Positions 8,476 to 17,497 of a stretch of 64,000 nt of DNA are shown in pieces. The notes beneath the pieces are model-generated. The model was not told the origin of the DNA. It did not search any database and saw only the letters and a program-made list of their open reading frames with translations. This DNA comes from an uncultured Pseudomonadota bacterium. GTDB lineage: Bacteria > Pseudomonadota > Gammaproteobacteria > Steroidobacterales > Steroidobacteraceae. Made by a program: the position numbers and the translations under genes. The stretch is from NCBI GenBank assembly GCA_903908265.1, contig CAIVRI010000088.1, positions 1-64,000 of the forward strand, written 5' to 3'. How positions within the stretch are numbered: the first letter of the stretch is position 1; every line of letters starts with the position of its first letter.

Positions 8476-8983
8476 GCGGCCCCCTGCACACCTAGCGAAC
8501 CGTTAGGAGCGCTGGCGCAGCTCCGTACACAGGGGTCGGTTCCCCTAGTTACGCGATGCACAATGTGCGCACGCGGACAAAAGCGAACAAAAACCCCTGC
8601 TGCACTGCACAACGTAATCCCTGCTGCCCGTATTCCAACCATGCTACTGACCTCCCGATCGTTTTAACTTGGTGCGCACAGCCATTTCCTTGTTCCGCAA
8701 ATAGGAACGGGACGCGCCGGCAGTCCAGTTCGAAAGCACCCCTCGGAGCACGTTCGGCACACTCGCCTAACCGAAGGACCCCATTCAAGCGTCGCGCGGC
8801 ATCCATCGCACACCGGTTGCGGCGCGAAATCGCGGAGTCACGCACGAAGTGGGCGCTGAAAAGGCGCCTGCGGGCGACTCGTAGCCGCCACTACGGCAAC
8901 GGCCGACCATATCAATCGGACAACGCTTGTCTTCGTCGCGATCGACGCTCACCATCTTGCTATAGGATTAGGGGAGTTCAGCG
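8476..8983. other. 508-bp intergenic region
   Basis: This lies between the divergent yaeQ and S9 peptidase starts. ORFs here (8556-9005 and the minus ORF at 8549-8845) are Arg/Cys/Pro-rich and look non-coding. A small hairpin AGGGG-TCGGTT-CCCCT lies near 8533-8548. The peptidase RBS (GGGGAG) is at the right edge. I see no RNA gene. Confidence 0.5.
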
Positions 8984-11140
8984 ATGTGCAACTGCAACAA
9001 TGTAAGAGTGGTCAGTTTAAAGTGTGCGGAGGCGCTCGTCGCAATTTTATTGACTACCAGCGTTTGTGCTGCCGTCAGCGTCGAGCAGCCCGGATTCACT
9101 CTGGAACAGGCCACCGCCTACCCCTTTGTCGACCACCTGGTCAGCGCAGCAGCGATTGACCGCGTCGCCTGGGTCCGCATGGTCGGCGGTGTCCGCAACA
9201 TCTTCGTTGCAGACGTGGCCACAGCCAACCCACGACAGGTGACGCAATTCACTGCGGATGATGGGCAAGAACTCACGCAATTGACCTTCTCGGCCAACGG
9301 TGAACAATTAGTCTTCGTCCGCGGGGGTGATCACGATTCCAATTGGCCGGCCCCCGGCGGGCTCCAGCCGAACCCAGCCTCATCCGCTGCAGAGCCAAAA
9401 ATCGCGCTCTGGTTGGCCGACCCATTGGGCAACACGCCCGCTCGAAAACTCGTCGACGGCGATGCGCCCGCCCTCTCCGCTACCGGCCAGTTGGCCTACA
9501 TCCACGACCATCAGGTCTGGACGGCTCCTCTCGATGGCCAGCCAGGTGCACGTTTGTTCTTTGATCGCGGACAGGACGGGGCACTGTCGTGGTCACCCGA
9601 TGGCCAACAATTGGCGTTCGTCTCCCACCGCGGGGACCATGCGTTTATTGGCGTCTATACGGGGGAGGACCGACCTCTACACTGGCTCGTACCCTCCACA
9701 GGCTTTGACGGCCACCCTATCTGGTCAGAGGATGGCAAGAAGTTGGCCTTTATTCGCCTCCCAGGCGAGGGTGGTCCACCACCCGCCCTCCTTAAACGAT
9801 CGCCTGCGCCTTGGGCGATTTGGTCGGTAGACGTCGCTACGGGAGCGGGGCACGCGGTTTGGAATAGCCCGGAGACCTTGCGCGGTTCCTACCCAGATGT
9901 CGCGGGCGAAGCTAATCTGCACTGGGCGGGTAACGACCAATTGACCTTCTTGTCGGAGGTCGATAATTGGCCACACTTGTATGTCGTGGCTGAAAAAGGT
10001 GGTGAAGCCCACCTGCTTACCCCCGGCCCCTTCATGGTTGAACACGTTGCCGTCAGCAAAGATGGCCGATCACTCGTGTATTCCGCCAACACCGGCACCA
10101 CTGCAGATGACGACGATCGGCGCCACCTCTTCCGCGTCGGGATCTCCGGGGGGGCGCCGACGCCACTGACCCGCGGCGAGAGCTTGGAATGGTCACCGGT
10201 GACTTGGTCCGCTGGCGTGGCGTTCATTGGCGCCGATGCCCGCAATCCTGGAGCAGTGCATATTCTCCCTTACAAGGGCGCAACGCCCAAACCGTTGCCC
10301 GGCCAAGCGCCGCCGGCAACCTTTGCGGGCGCCCGTTTTATTACGCCCAAGCAGGTCACATGGACAGCACCCGATGGTCTGTTGATCCACGGCCAATTGT
10401 TCCAACAGCCCGACGGCGTGGCGGCCAAACCCGGCGTCATCTTTGTCCACGGTGGCCCGCCCCGGCAAATGCTGCTCGGCTGGTCCTATATGCGCTACTA
10501 CGCGAATGCCTATGCGGTAAACCAATACCTTGCAGCGCATGGATTCGTAGTGCTGTCGGTCAACTACCGATTAGGGATCGGCTATGGCTACGACTTTCAA
10601 CACCCCGCAAATGCGGGCTGGACCGGATCCTCGGAATACCAGGACGTCGCTGCCGGTGGACGCTACTTAGCCGGTCTTCCCGGCGTGGATCCCCAACGCA
10701 TCGGTATTTGGGGTGGATCCTACGGCGGACTGCTCACCGCTTTAGGGCTTGCACGGGACTCCGACCTGTTTAAAGCCGGCGTAGATATCCACGGCGTCCA
10801 TGATTGGTCTCGCGACATCGGTTTCGACGAGAGCAACGCACCCCGCCTGCGCTATGAGAAAAGCGATTTAGAGGAAGCGCTCGCTGTGGCCTTCAAGGCC
10901 TCACCCGTTGCCGACATCGACCGATGGACCTCACCGGTAATGCTGATTCACGGCGACGACGACCGCAATGTGCATATCGGCCAAACGATCGATTTGGCGC
11001 GGCGCCTACGCGACCATGGCATCACCCATGAAGAATTGATTATTCCAGACGATATCCACGACTTCTTGCGCGATGCCAATTGGGCCAAAGTGGATGCGGC
11101 AACCGTTGACTTTTTGACACGCAAACTAGGCGCACAATAA
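8984..11140 (+). CDS. S9-family prolyl oligopeptidase-like serine peptidase
   Basis: 718-residue exported peptidase. The N-terminus has a hydrophobic segment (ALVAILLTTSVCAAVS). Residues about 40-450 contain WD40-like beta-propeller repeats typical of DPP-IV/acylaminoacyl peptidases (GALSWSPDGQQLAFVSHRGD, HPIWSEDGKKLAFIR). Residues about 460-718 are an alpha/beta hydrolase domain: oxyanion-side HGGPPRQM, nucleophile elbow IWGGSYGGLLTALG with the catalytic Ser, acid in IHGDDDRNV, and catalytic His in IPDDIHDF. The ATG at 8984 follows GGGGAG at good spacing. S9 enzymes cleave short peptides, often after Pro or release acyl-amino acids; the exact specificity is unknown. It fits the peptide-utilisation theme of this window. 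Confidence 0.9.
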   Translation: MCNCNNVRVVSLKCAEALVAILLTTSVCAAVSVEQPGFTLEQATAYPFVDHLVSAAAIDRVAWVRMVGGVRNIFVADVATANPRQVTQFTADDGQELTQLTFSANGEQLVFVRGGDHDSNWPAPGGLQPNPASSAAEPKIALWLADPLGNTPARKLVDGDAPALSATGQLAYIHDHQVWTAPLDGQPGARLFFDRGQDGALSWSPDGQQLAFVSHRGDHAFIGVYTGEDRPLHWLVPSTGFDGHPIWSEDGKKLAFIRLPGEGGPPPALLKRSPAPWAIWSVDVATGAGHAVWNSPETLRGSYPDVAGEANLHWAGNDQLTFLSEVDNWPHLYVVAEKGGEAHLLTPGPFMVEHVAVSKDGRSLVYSANTGTTADDDDRRHLFRVGISGGAPTPLTRGESLEWSPVTWSAGVAFIGADARNPGAVHILPYKGATPKPLPGQAPPATFAGARFITPKQVTWTAPDGLLIHGQLFQQPDGVAAKPGVIFVHGGPPRQMLLGWSYMRYYANAYAVNQYLAAHGFVVLSVNYRLGIGYGYDFQHPANAGWTGSSEYQDVAAGGRYLAGLPGVDPQRIGIWGGSYGGLLTALGLARDSDLFKAGVDIHGVHDWSRDIGFDESNAPRLRYEKSDLEEALAVAFKASPVADIDRWTSPVMLIHGDDDRNVHIGQTIDLARRLRDHGITHEELIIPDDIHDFLRDANWAKVDAATVDFLTRKLGAQ

Positions 11141-11170
11141 GACCGGAGGAGCGAACCCGTCACTACCGCA

Positions 11171-11201
11171 GACTGCCCCGCAGAATCAGGCAGGGGCAGT
11201 C
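11171..11201 (+). terminator. Hairpin downstream of the S9 peptidase gene
   Basis: GACTGCCCC and GGGGCAGTC form a perfect 9-bp stem around a 13-nt loop, 30 nt after the peptidase stop. No U-run follows, so it may act as a transcript-stabilising or Rho-assisted end rather than a classic intrinsic terminator. The rest of 11141-11465 holds nothing else I can support. Confidence 0.45.
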
Positions 11202-11465
11202 GGCCGCCAAGGCGGACCCTACTCTCGCAGCAACAGGCCATCCAAGGCCCCGCATCGGCTCTTTGCCGCCTTCCAGCAGGTCAATCAGCACCAATGCCCA
11301 CATTAAGTCCAATACCGGCCCATAAACAGTAGGATTACTCCAACTTACGGCCCATGATGCCCTTACTCTTATAATGAAGGAGCGGACATTTTGCGGGCCA
11401 ATGGCTACTAACGCTCTCACTCCGTATCCCTGCTGGAAATTTGGCGGAACTAACGGTATAGATAT

Positions 11466-12947
11466 ATGGCAACTAGAATCCTTCCAGTCGCAACCCGCAT
11501 CTACCGTTTGGTCGGCGCATTCATGCTCGTCGCCATTCTAACCGGCGCCATTTCCCTACGCACACTGTCGCGACTGAAGGTCAATGGCCCGGTGTATAAC
11601 GGCATCGTCTTGCAGAAGGACCTCCTCGCCGATATTCAACCGCCACCGCTATACCTAATCGAAAGCTACATGACCGTGTTGGAAATGCTCGGAGAGACCA
11701 ATCCCGCTACCCTGCGAGACCACATTTCCAAGCTCAAAACCTTGCATGATGATTTCACAGAACGCTCGAAAGTCTGGAGCATAAAATTAGCGGGCACACA
11801 CACCGGCGAACTGCTAACCGAACAGTCGCGCCGATACGCACTGCCAATGTTTGCCGCGATCGAAAGCGAATTTATCCCCGCCATACTGCGCCAAGACAAA
11901 GCGGCCGCATCCTCTCTAGCCTACGAAAAAATAAAAAATCAGTATCTCAGTCACCGCAAAGCCATCGACGAGCTAGTCGCTTTGGCATCCAAGAATAGCG
12001 AACAAGAAGAATTGTCCGCACGACGCGAATCGAACCAACAGACATTATTACTAATTGCCGCATTGACAGCAGGACTGCTGCTCATCGGCATCTATAGTTC
12101 TCTGATGGTACGTTCCTTGATGCAGATTTTGAAGGCAACGGCCAATCTACTTGGTTCGGGATGCCTAGAGGTTTCCAGTGCCGCAACACAAGTATCGGCG
12201 TCGAGCCAAAGTCTAGCGGCAGCATCGAATCAGCAAGCCGCGTCTGTTGAAGAGACCAGCGCATCGCTAGAAGAAGTGGCGAGCATGGTCCGGGTCACGG
12301 CAAACAATGCCGAAAAGGCAAAACTGCTGGCAGCGGAAACACGTTCTGCAGTGAACCACAGTTCCCAGAGCATGACAGAACTCAATAAAGCGATGGAAGA
12401 AATCGATGCGGCGAGCACACAGGTTGCTCGCATCGTGAAAAACATTGATGAAATCGCATTCCAGACCAACATACTCGCACTCAACGCCGCCGTGGAAGCT
12501 GCACGCGCTGGTGAATCCGGCGCTGGGTTTGCTGTAGTCGCAGACGAGGTCAGATCGTTAGCGCAACGCAGTGCGGCAGCGGCACGGGAAACCGCAGAGA
12601 AGATTGAGGTCGCACTCGAAAGTAGTCAAAAGGGCTTGCAGTGCACCATCAAAGTAGGTGACGCACTGCTAAGGATCACTGAGAAGGTAGGCTCCACCGA
12701 CATCATCGTTGGCGAGATAGCCACGGCGGCACGTGAGCAGGCGCAGGGCCTTGAACAGATCAATGAGGCAATCAGTCAGGTAGACCGTGTCTCGCAAGGC
12801 AACGCCAATAACGCCGAGCAAAGCGCTAATGCAGCGGCCAATCTCAGTGGGCATGCAGCCAGCCTGCAGGCTTTAGTGGCCCGATTGCGACTATTAGTCG
12901 GTGGGAAACCAGAAGCAAAGACGGCATCCACCTGGGGCATGAATTAG
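11466..12947 (+). CDS. Methyl-accepting chemotaxis protein
   Basis: 493 residues. TM1 is at about 13-33 ([17 protein letters not shown]). A periplasmic helical sensor domain spans about 35-195. TM2 is at about 200-220 ([21 protein letters not shown]). A long cytoplasmic signalling coiled coil follows, with the highly conserved hairpin tip [20 protein letters not shown] and [20 protein letters not shown]. The stretch between TM2 and the signalling domain is short, so a full HAMP domain is doubtful. Several Gln/Glu pairs ([20 protein letters not shown]) could be methylation sites. There is no CheB/R-docking pentapeptide at the C-terminus (it ends TWGMN). It is a monocistronic orphan receptor; the ligand is unknown. 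Confidence 0.92.
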   Translation: MATRILPVATRIYRLVGAFMLVAILTGAISLRTLSRLKVNGPVYNGIVLQKDLLADIQPPPLYLIESYMTVLEMLGETNPATLRDHISKLKTLHDDFTERSKVWSIKLAGTHTGELLTEQSRRYALPMFAAIESEFIPAILRQDKAAASSLAYEKIKNQYLSHRKAIDELVALASKNSEQEELSARRESNQQTLLLIAALTAGLLLIGIYSSLMVRSLMQILKATANLLGSGCLEVSSAATQVSASSQSLAAASNQQAASVEETSASLEEVASMVRVTANNAEKAKLLAAETRSAVNHSSQSMTELNKAMEEIDAASTQVARIVKNIDEIAFQTNILALNAAVEAARAGESGAGFAVVADEVRSLAQRSAAAARETAEKIEVALESSQKGLQCTIKVGDALLRITEKVGSTDIIVGEIATAAREQAQGLEQINEAISQVDRVSQGNANNAEQSANAAANLSGHAASLQALVARLRLLVGGKPEAKTASTWGMN

Positions 12948-13198
12948 GCGTTTACCCCTTGGATGAAGCGAGAGCATGTCGACCGTGATCGCGGCATTGC
13001 GATGACCAAAGCGCGCCGCTCAAAATGGGGAGCCGAGCGCAAGGACAGAAGCGCTGCACGCCGGCTAGGCTGCCTGTTATGTCAAAAAAAACCAACTCAC
13101 CACAGTGATCTGTGTACGCTCCGGCACGTCAAACAACCACGTAGTGGACCGAAATACACCGTCCGTTTGGCTATTCAAAGAGTGACAGGACAAACCTC

Positions 13199-13810
13199 AT
13201 GACCACCTTTGTTCCCACGCAATCGCTGGCCCACGCTACCCGCCGTCTTTGGCTGCCTGTTGCGATCACCGTCGCGCTACTCGTGATTGGCTCTTGGGGC
13301 GCTGCAGCAGCCCATGCAGAGGGCTGGAAGCAAACCATCCAAATCTTTCGCATCAACCATAGCTCCGTTGCGATGTCGCTGGTCACTGCGCCTCCAGCTG
13401 GGCATAGCCTTGGCGATCTGCGGGTCCTTCCCGCAACGCCGATCTACGACGTGAACGGCGTCGCCATTGGACGCCTCGACGCACAAATGGTAACGACGAG
13501 CATCGATTACCCAAGGATTGGTGATGAAATCCGCATGACCAATCTGAACTTTAACTTCGGGCAGCCCGCAGGCAATGCTGCAGGGTCGCCGCATACGCTG
13601 CTCGTTAGCGGCAGCGGAGTCTATGCCACGGTCCACAGCACCTTGCCGACGGGTGCGGTATTAGTCAGGGCCATCACCGGCGGTACAGGCGCCTTCACGG
13701 GCGCACAAGGCTACGCGGAAAGTGAGCATTTGCACGATGGCTCTTGGTGGCACACCTTCCATATCTCCGGGGTCTCCGTCCGTCTGGCGCCTGAGCTATT
13801 CCGACCGTAG
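13199..13810 (+). CDS. Allene-oxide-cyclase/dirigent-like barrel protein, exported
   Basis: 203 residues. An N-terminal membrane/signal segment (LPVAITVALLVIGSWGAAAAHA) is followed by a mature domain. Its end, GGTGAFTGAQGYAESEHLHD and WHTFHISG, matches the conserved end of the allene oxide cyclase-like barrel family, which includes plant AOC/dirigent proteins and many bacterial members of unknown role. It contains the family's repeated beta-strand pattern and no catalytic residue set I can assign. AGGAC precedes the ATG. Flanking gaps of 251 bp upstream and 161 bp downstream contain nothing supportable. It could bind or cyclise a small hydrophobic compound, but that is only inference. Confidence 0.7.
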   Translation: MTTFVPTQSLAHATRRLWLPVAITVALLVIGSWGAAAAHAEGWKQTIQIFRINHSSVAMSLVTAPPAGHSLGDLRVLPATPIYDVNGVAIGRLDAQMVTTSIDYPRIGDEIRMTNLNFNFGQPAGNAAGSPHTLLVSGSGVYATVHSTLPTGAVLVRAITGGTGAFTGAQGYAESEHLHDGSWWHTFHISGVSVRLAPELFRP

Positions 13811-13971
13811 CGACGCCCGCTAAGGCTCGGTTCCTCGGAGAGTGGGCGGAAGCACCCGGATTCACGCGACACCCGCACCGTGCAGTGACTCGCACCGCGG
13901 GCACTGCAGACAAAACGCCGACTCAATCAATCGGCGCTCTGTGTACACCACGCCGTGCCACTAAGGCAGCG

Positions 13972-14262
13972 TCATCCTGCCTTGGCGGTAAACAAGTTCA
14001 CAATTGGCGCCTCACGACTCACTACCGGATGCGGGAAGCCACCGACGACCGGTTGCGCAGGCAACAGCACGTCGTTGACGAACCGATCCTCGGCGTCCTT
14101 CGATTCCCAAACAGACACGATTAAATACCCCGCTTCGCCGGGGCCGGCCGCATGATAGGTCTGGCCTTTCGGCAGGCCACCGGGCGGATGAACGGCCGCG
14201 ATCTCCGCTTGGTAGTTCGCCTCGGTTGCACCGGGCCAGAAATGAACGAGCATATGAGCCAT
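13972..14262 (-). CDS. Small dimeric alpha/beta-barrel-like protein (ABM-like)
   Basis: 96 residues with the pattern MAHMLVHFWPGATEANYQAE ... GYLIVSVWESKDAEDRFVND, typical of small ferredoxin-like dimeric alpha/beta-barrel proteins related to antibiotic biosynthesis monooxygenases and EthD/NIPSNAP-like families. Similar uncharacterised proteins share HPPGGLPKGQT-type loops. No signal peptide. The role is unknown; such proteins often bind or oxidise small hydrophobic molecules. It is a single gene, and the 14263-14508 gap upstream holds no supported feature. Confidence 0.65.
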   Translation of the reverse strand: MAHMLVHFWPGATEANYQAEIAAVHPPGGLPKGQTYHAAGPGEAGYLIVSVWESKDAEDRFVNDVLLPAQPVVGGFPHPVVSREAPIVNLFTAKAG

Positions 14263-14508
14263 AAAAACTATCCTTGTATTTAACGGCAGCGTAACGCAAC
14301 TATTTCAGCCAGCGGACCGATCTGCAGTCCTGCGCTCCACTGCGACAAGCAAGCTCTTAGACAGCCAAAATAGCAATAGCAAGTGCATAGGACGCGCAAG
14401 AGAGCACAGGAACGTCCCCGAGCGCACTACCCGTCCGAACGACTACAATCTCGGGAACACGACGCCGCCCACTCCCTCCTAAAACAATGCGTTGGGTGTT
14501 GCACCCAT

Positions 14509-15459
14509 TCACCTAATCCGGAGCTTCGCCGCCAAAAATTCAGCTTTCAATTGGTCAATCAATGCCGCCGCGCTTTGCACGCGGTCAATGACACCAATAC
14601 CCTGCCCACAACCCCAAATCTCTTTCCACGCCTTCGGTTTATCACTAGCAAAGTCCATCTTAGTGGGGTCACTGACAGGCAGTTGCTCTGGGTCTAGGCC
14701 GGCATTGCGGATGGACGGCGCCAAATAATTGCCGTGCACACCAGTAAAATAATTGCTGTAGACGATATCGTCTGAGTTGCAGGCGACAATTCCCTGCTTA
14801 TATTCCACGGAAGCCCTAGCCTCCTCCGTCGCTATAAAAGCAGACCCGATATACGCGAAGTCAGCACCCATGGCCAGCGCTGCCAAAATGGCATTACCAC
14901 TCGCGATCGCACCACTCAGGGCGAGCGGACCCTGGAACCACTGCCTAATTTCTTGAACTAGCGCGAAAGGGCTTTTGAGGCCCGCATGACCACCAGCGCC
15001 GGTCGCCACCGCGATCAGTCCATCAGCGCCCTTTTCAATCGCCTTGTGTGCGAACTTATTATTAATCACATCGTGCATCACGACGCCGCCGTAACTATGC
15101 GCCGCCTGATTGATCTCCTCCCGCGCGCCGAGCGAAGTGATGATGAGCGGCACCTTGTACTTGACACAAAGGGCCATGTCCTCGAGCAAGCGAGGATTGC
15201 TCTTGTGCACGATCTGATTGATCGCGAACGGCGCAGCCGGACGGTCCGGATGCGCCCTGTTATGTGCGGCAAGACCTTCGTTGATTTCCGCCAACCATTC
15301 ATCAAGCTGTGATGCCGGTCGCGCATTCAGCGCCGGCATCGAACCGACCACGCCGTTAATACATTGGGCGATCACCAGCTTTGGTTGGCTGATGATGAAC
15401 AATGGAGCGCCAATAACGGGAAATTGCAGAGAAGCCAGCACAGTAGGAAGCTTTGACAC
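14509..15459 (-). CDS. Nitronate monooxygenase / 2-nitropropane dioxygenase-like FMN enzyme
   Basis: 316-residue FMN-dependent TIM-barrel enzyme of the nitronate monooxygenase/enoyl-reductase (FabK-like) family. Seen: N-terminal FPVIGAPLFIISQPKLVIAQ, the GADGLIAVATGAGGHAG phosphate/FMN loop with the conserved His, LSGAIASGNAILAALAMGAD, and AYIGSAFIATEEARAS. It starts with GTG (15459), 16 nt after the crotonase stop, so the two genes are probably co-transcribed. The family oxidises alkyl nitronates or acts on enoyl substrates. Pairing with an enoyl-CoA hydratase suggests a degradative acyl-CoA route, but the substrate is not evident. Confidence 0.85.
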   Translation of the reverse strand: MSKLPTVLASLQFPVIGAPLFIISQPKLVIAQCINGVVGSMPALNARPASQLDEWLAEINEGLAAHNRAHPDRPAAPFAINQIVHKSNPRLLEDMALCVKYKVPLIITSLGAREEINQAAHSYGGVVMHDVINNKFAHKAIEKGADGLIAVATGAGGHAGLKSPFALVQEIRQWFQGPLALSGAIASGNAILAALAMGADFAYIGSAFIATEEARASVEYKQGIVACNSDDIVYSNYFTGVHGNYLAPSIRNAGLDPEQLPVSDPTKMDFASDKPKAWKEIWGCGQGIGVIDRVQSAAALIDQLKAEFLAAKLRIR

Positions 15460-15475
15460 GTTCTAAGCCTTAAAT

Positions 15476-16360
15476 TTATTCGAAATCGGGTTCTTCCCAC
15501 CACGGGAAGAAATCGGGCATATCTGTAGAGACCTGATTCGGATACACGGGCTGACGCTTTTCCAAAAATGCGCTCACACCCTCTCGCGCATCCGCAGATT
15601 GGCCACGCGACTGTAGTGCCCGACTATCGACCCGATGGGCCTTCATGGGGTGATCCTGTCCCGACATATGCCAAAGCATTTGACGCGTTAAAGCTACCGA
15701 AACCGGCGCTGTGTGATCCGCGATTTCCCGCGCTAAGGCGCGCGCAGCCGGCAAGAGTTCCCCTGGCGCATGCACGCTGCGCACCAACCCATGATCCAAC
15801 GCCTCTTGGGCACCGAAGATGCGCCCAGTGAAGCACCATTCCAACGCCACTTGCATACCCACTAGACGGGACAAGAACCATGAGGAAGCTGCCTCCGGCG
15901 TAATACCCCGGCGCGCAAATACGAAGCCGAAACGCGCCTCCGTGCTGGCCATCCGGATATCCATGGGCAACTGGAGGGTCATACCGATCCCCACTGCCGC
16001 TCCATTGATCGCTCCAATCACCGGCTTGAGGCTCTTGAAAATACGCAACGTCACCAATCCGCCGCCATCCCGATAGTGATCGCCTACTTTAAAACGGGCG
16101 CGCGCCGCCTCATTGCGCGCGGCGTAGTCAAAAGTCGCCCCGCCAGCGGAGAGGTCCGCGCCCGCACAGAACGCTCGGCCGGCGCCAGTTATGATCACCA
16201 CTCGCACCGCGTCATCTGTATCCGTTGCCTCAAAGGCGCGCAACAAATCATCGCGCATTTGTGGCGTATAGGCATTTAACTTTTCAGGACGATTCAAGGT
16301 GATGGTCGCGATGTCATCCACCACATCGTAGAGCAGCGTTTCAAAACTAGGTAAGGTCAT
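15476..16360 (-). CDS. Enoyl-CoA hydratase/isomerase (crotonase family)
   Basis: 294 residues. Crotonase motifs: ATITLNRPEKLNAYTPQM, the CoA/oxyanion loop GRAFCAGADLS, the second oxyanion segment GAINGAAVGIGMTLQLPMDI, and RRGITPEAASSWFLSRLVG. Glu in GITPEAA aligns with one catalytic acid; the Glu in the AVGIGMTL region typical of dual-Glu hydratases is not obvious, so isomerase or another crotonase activity is possible. It is the first gene of a two-gene unit with the downstream nitronate monooxygenase-like enzyme. Confidence 0.88.
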   Translation of the reverse strand: MTLPSFETLLYDVVDDIATITLNRPEKLNAYTPQMRDDLLRAFEATDTDDAVRVVIITGAGRAFCAGADLSAGGATFDYAARNEAARARFKVGDHYRDGGGLVTLRIFKSLKPVIGAINGAAVGIGMTLQLPMDIRMASTEARFGFVFARRGITPEAASSWFLSRLVGMQVALEWCFTGRIFGAQEALDHGLVRSVHAPGELLPAARALAREIADHTAPVSVALTRQMLWHMSGQDHPMKAHRVDSRALQSRGQSADAREGVSAFLEKRQPVYPNQVSTDMPDFFPWWEEPDFE

Positions 16361-16934
16361 AACATTCCCGGCAAGGAATTAAACAAGTAGACGGCACCTC
16401 CAGCCCACGTGCGAAGACAACCAGTCGCGCTATCGGGAGCGATCGCGGAAGTAAAAAAACTTGACTGCGCCAACTGCTGACCGCTCACGAAAAAACGCAA
16501 CGAAAACCTAGTCGCATCAACCGAACACATGCATTCACTATCCCCGCACATGCCGCATGGCGCAAACTGGCAACCAATTTTCCTCCAATCAACACTGGTA
16601 TTACTCCCATATTATCCCGAGTTTGCCACCGCGTGAATCTCACTTCGCATCACAGGCGGTAGTTTTGCCACCGATCGACCCATGCCGCGCGCGAGTTTTC
16701 CAATAACCGGACTGTATTATCCGTTGAATTGGCTAAGACCATCGCCTTTCGAACCCACGGGACTACAGTCTCGTCGCGGATCGGCGTTGCCGGCCGCACA
16801 GTGCAAGTGCGTACGCCCGAATGCGCCTATTTGACGCCTCACCGCAGCACGGCGGCCGGGAGCAAGACCCAAGCGGATCGACAGCATGTGGTATGGTCGT
16901 TCGGCCGGCGCAACATTAATTAGCAGAAAGCCCT
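16361..16934. other. 574-bp intergenic region
   Basis: Divergent gap between the crotonase and PAS-protein genes. The ORFs here (for example 16729-16923) have no protein-like features. No clear repeat, RNA gene or strong promoter was identified by eye. Confidence 0.45.
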
Positions 16935-17333
16935 ATGAGTATGACCTGCGTTTCTGTCGAACTGATTGGATTACGCGCAGCCTTAGATCTCATGGAAAGC
17001 GCGGCCTATGTCAAAGACACGGAAGGGCGCTACCTGTTTGCAAATAAGTCGGTTTGCAACTTGTTTGGGCGAGCACTGGCGGACATTGTAGGCATGGATG
17101 ACAGTCATTTTTTCGATCTTCAACGGTCGCATGAACTGAAAGACAACGACGCGCACGTGATGAAAGGCGACGAAATCGTCGCACATGAGGAAAGAAATAT
17201 CATTAAAGCCACCGGTGCAGAGCGCATCTACTTAACCGTAAAGATGCCCCTACACGACGCACTCGGAAGCGTGGTCGGCATGTGCGGAGTTTCGACCGAT
17301 ATCACGAACCAACCCCCCCGTCCGAATAATTAA
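16935..17333 (+). CDS. Stand-alone PAS domain protein
   Basis: 132 residues, almost entirely one PAS domain: LRAALDLMESAAYVKDTEGRYLFANKSVCNLFG is the usual PAS core entry, followed by ALADIVGMDDSHFF and VVGMCGVSTDITNQ, the end that normally leads into a kinase or GGDEF domain. Here the protein simply stops, so it must signal by protein-protein interaction or act as a small-molecule sensor in trans. No partner gene is adjacent. A second stand-alone PAS gene, broken by an amber codon, lies at 61951-62352. Confidence 0.8.
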   Translation: MSMTCVSVELIGLRAALDLMESAAYVKDTEGRYLFANKSVCNLFGRALADIVGMDDSHFFDLQRSHELKDNDAHVMKGDEIVAHEERNIIKATGAERIYLTVKMPLHDALGSVVGMCGVSTDITNQPPRPNN

Positions 17334-17346
17334 AAAATGACTCGAA

Positions 17347-17369
17347 AAATAGACGGGGGCGCTCTATTT
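17347..17369 (+). terminator. Weak hairpin after the PAS gene
   Basis: AAATAGA/TCTATTT form a perfect 7-bp AT-rich stem around a G-rich loop, 13 nt after the stop and followed by ACTGACC. It is a possible weak terminator; the evidence is limited to the inverted repeat. Confidence 0.3.
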
Positions 17370-17497
17370 ACTGACCCTGCATCAGGCACTCTAATCCGCA
17401 AGAGAGCCCCAATCCAACTCAAAACAGTTATACGCTATGCTCTGCGGAGCCCCGCTGCAAGTGAACATCTGACGATTCTCTAATCGAGGAACCCCTC

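Noticed and set aside
8556-9005. 149-aa ORF upstream of the S9 peptidase
   Set aside because: Arg/Cys/Ser-rich composition, overlaps the peptidase start, no RBS or motif.
12963-13202. 79-aa ORF between the chemoreceptor and the AOC-like gene
   Set aside because: Highly basic, no recognisable domain, and it runs into the next gene's start.
16729-16923. 64-aa ORF ahead of the PAS gene
   Set aside because: No RBS, low-complexity composition, ends at the real gene's leader.
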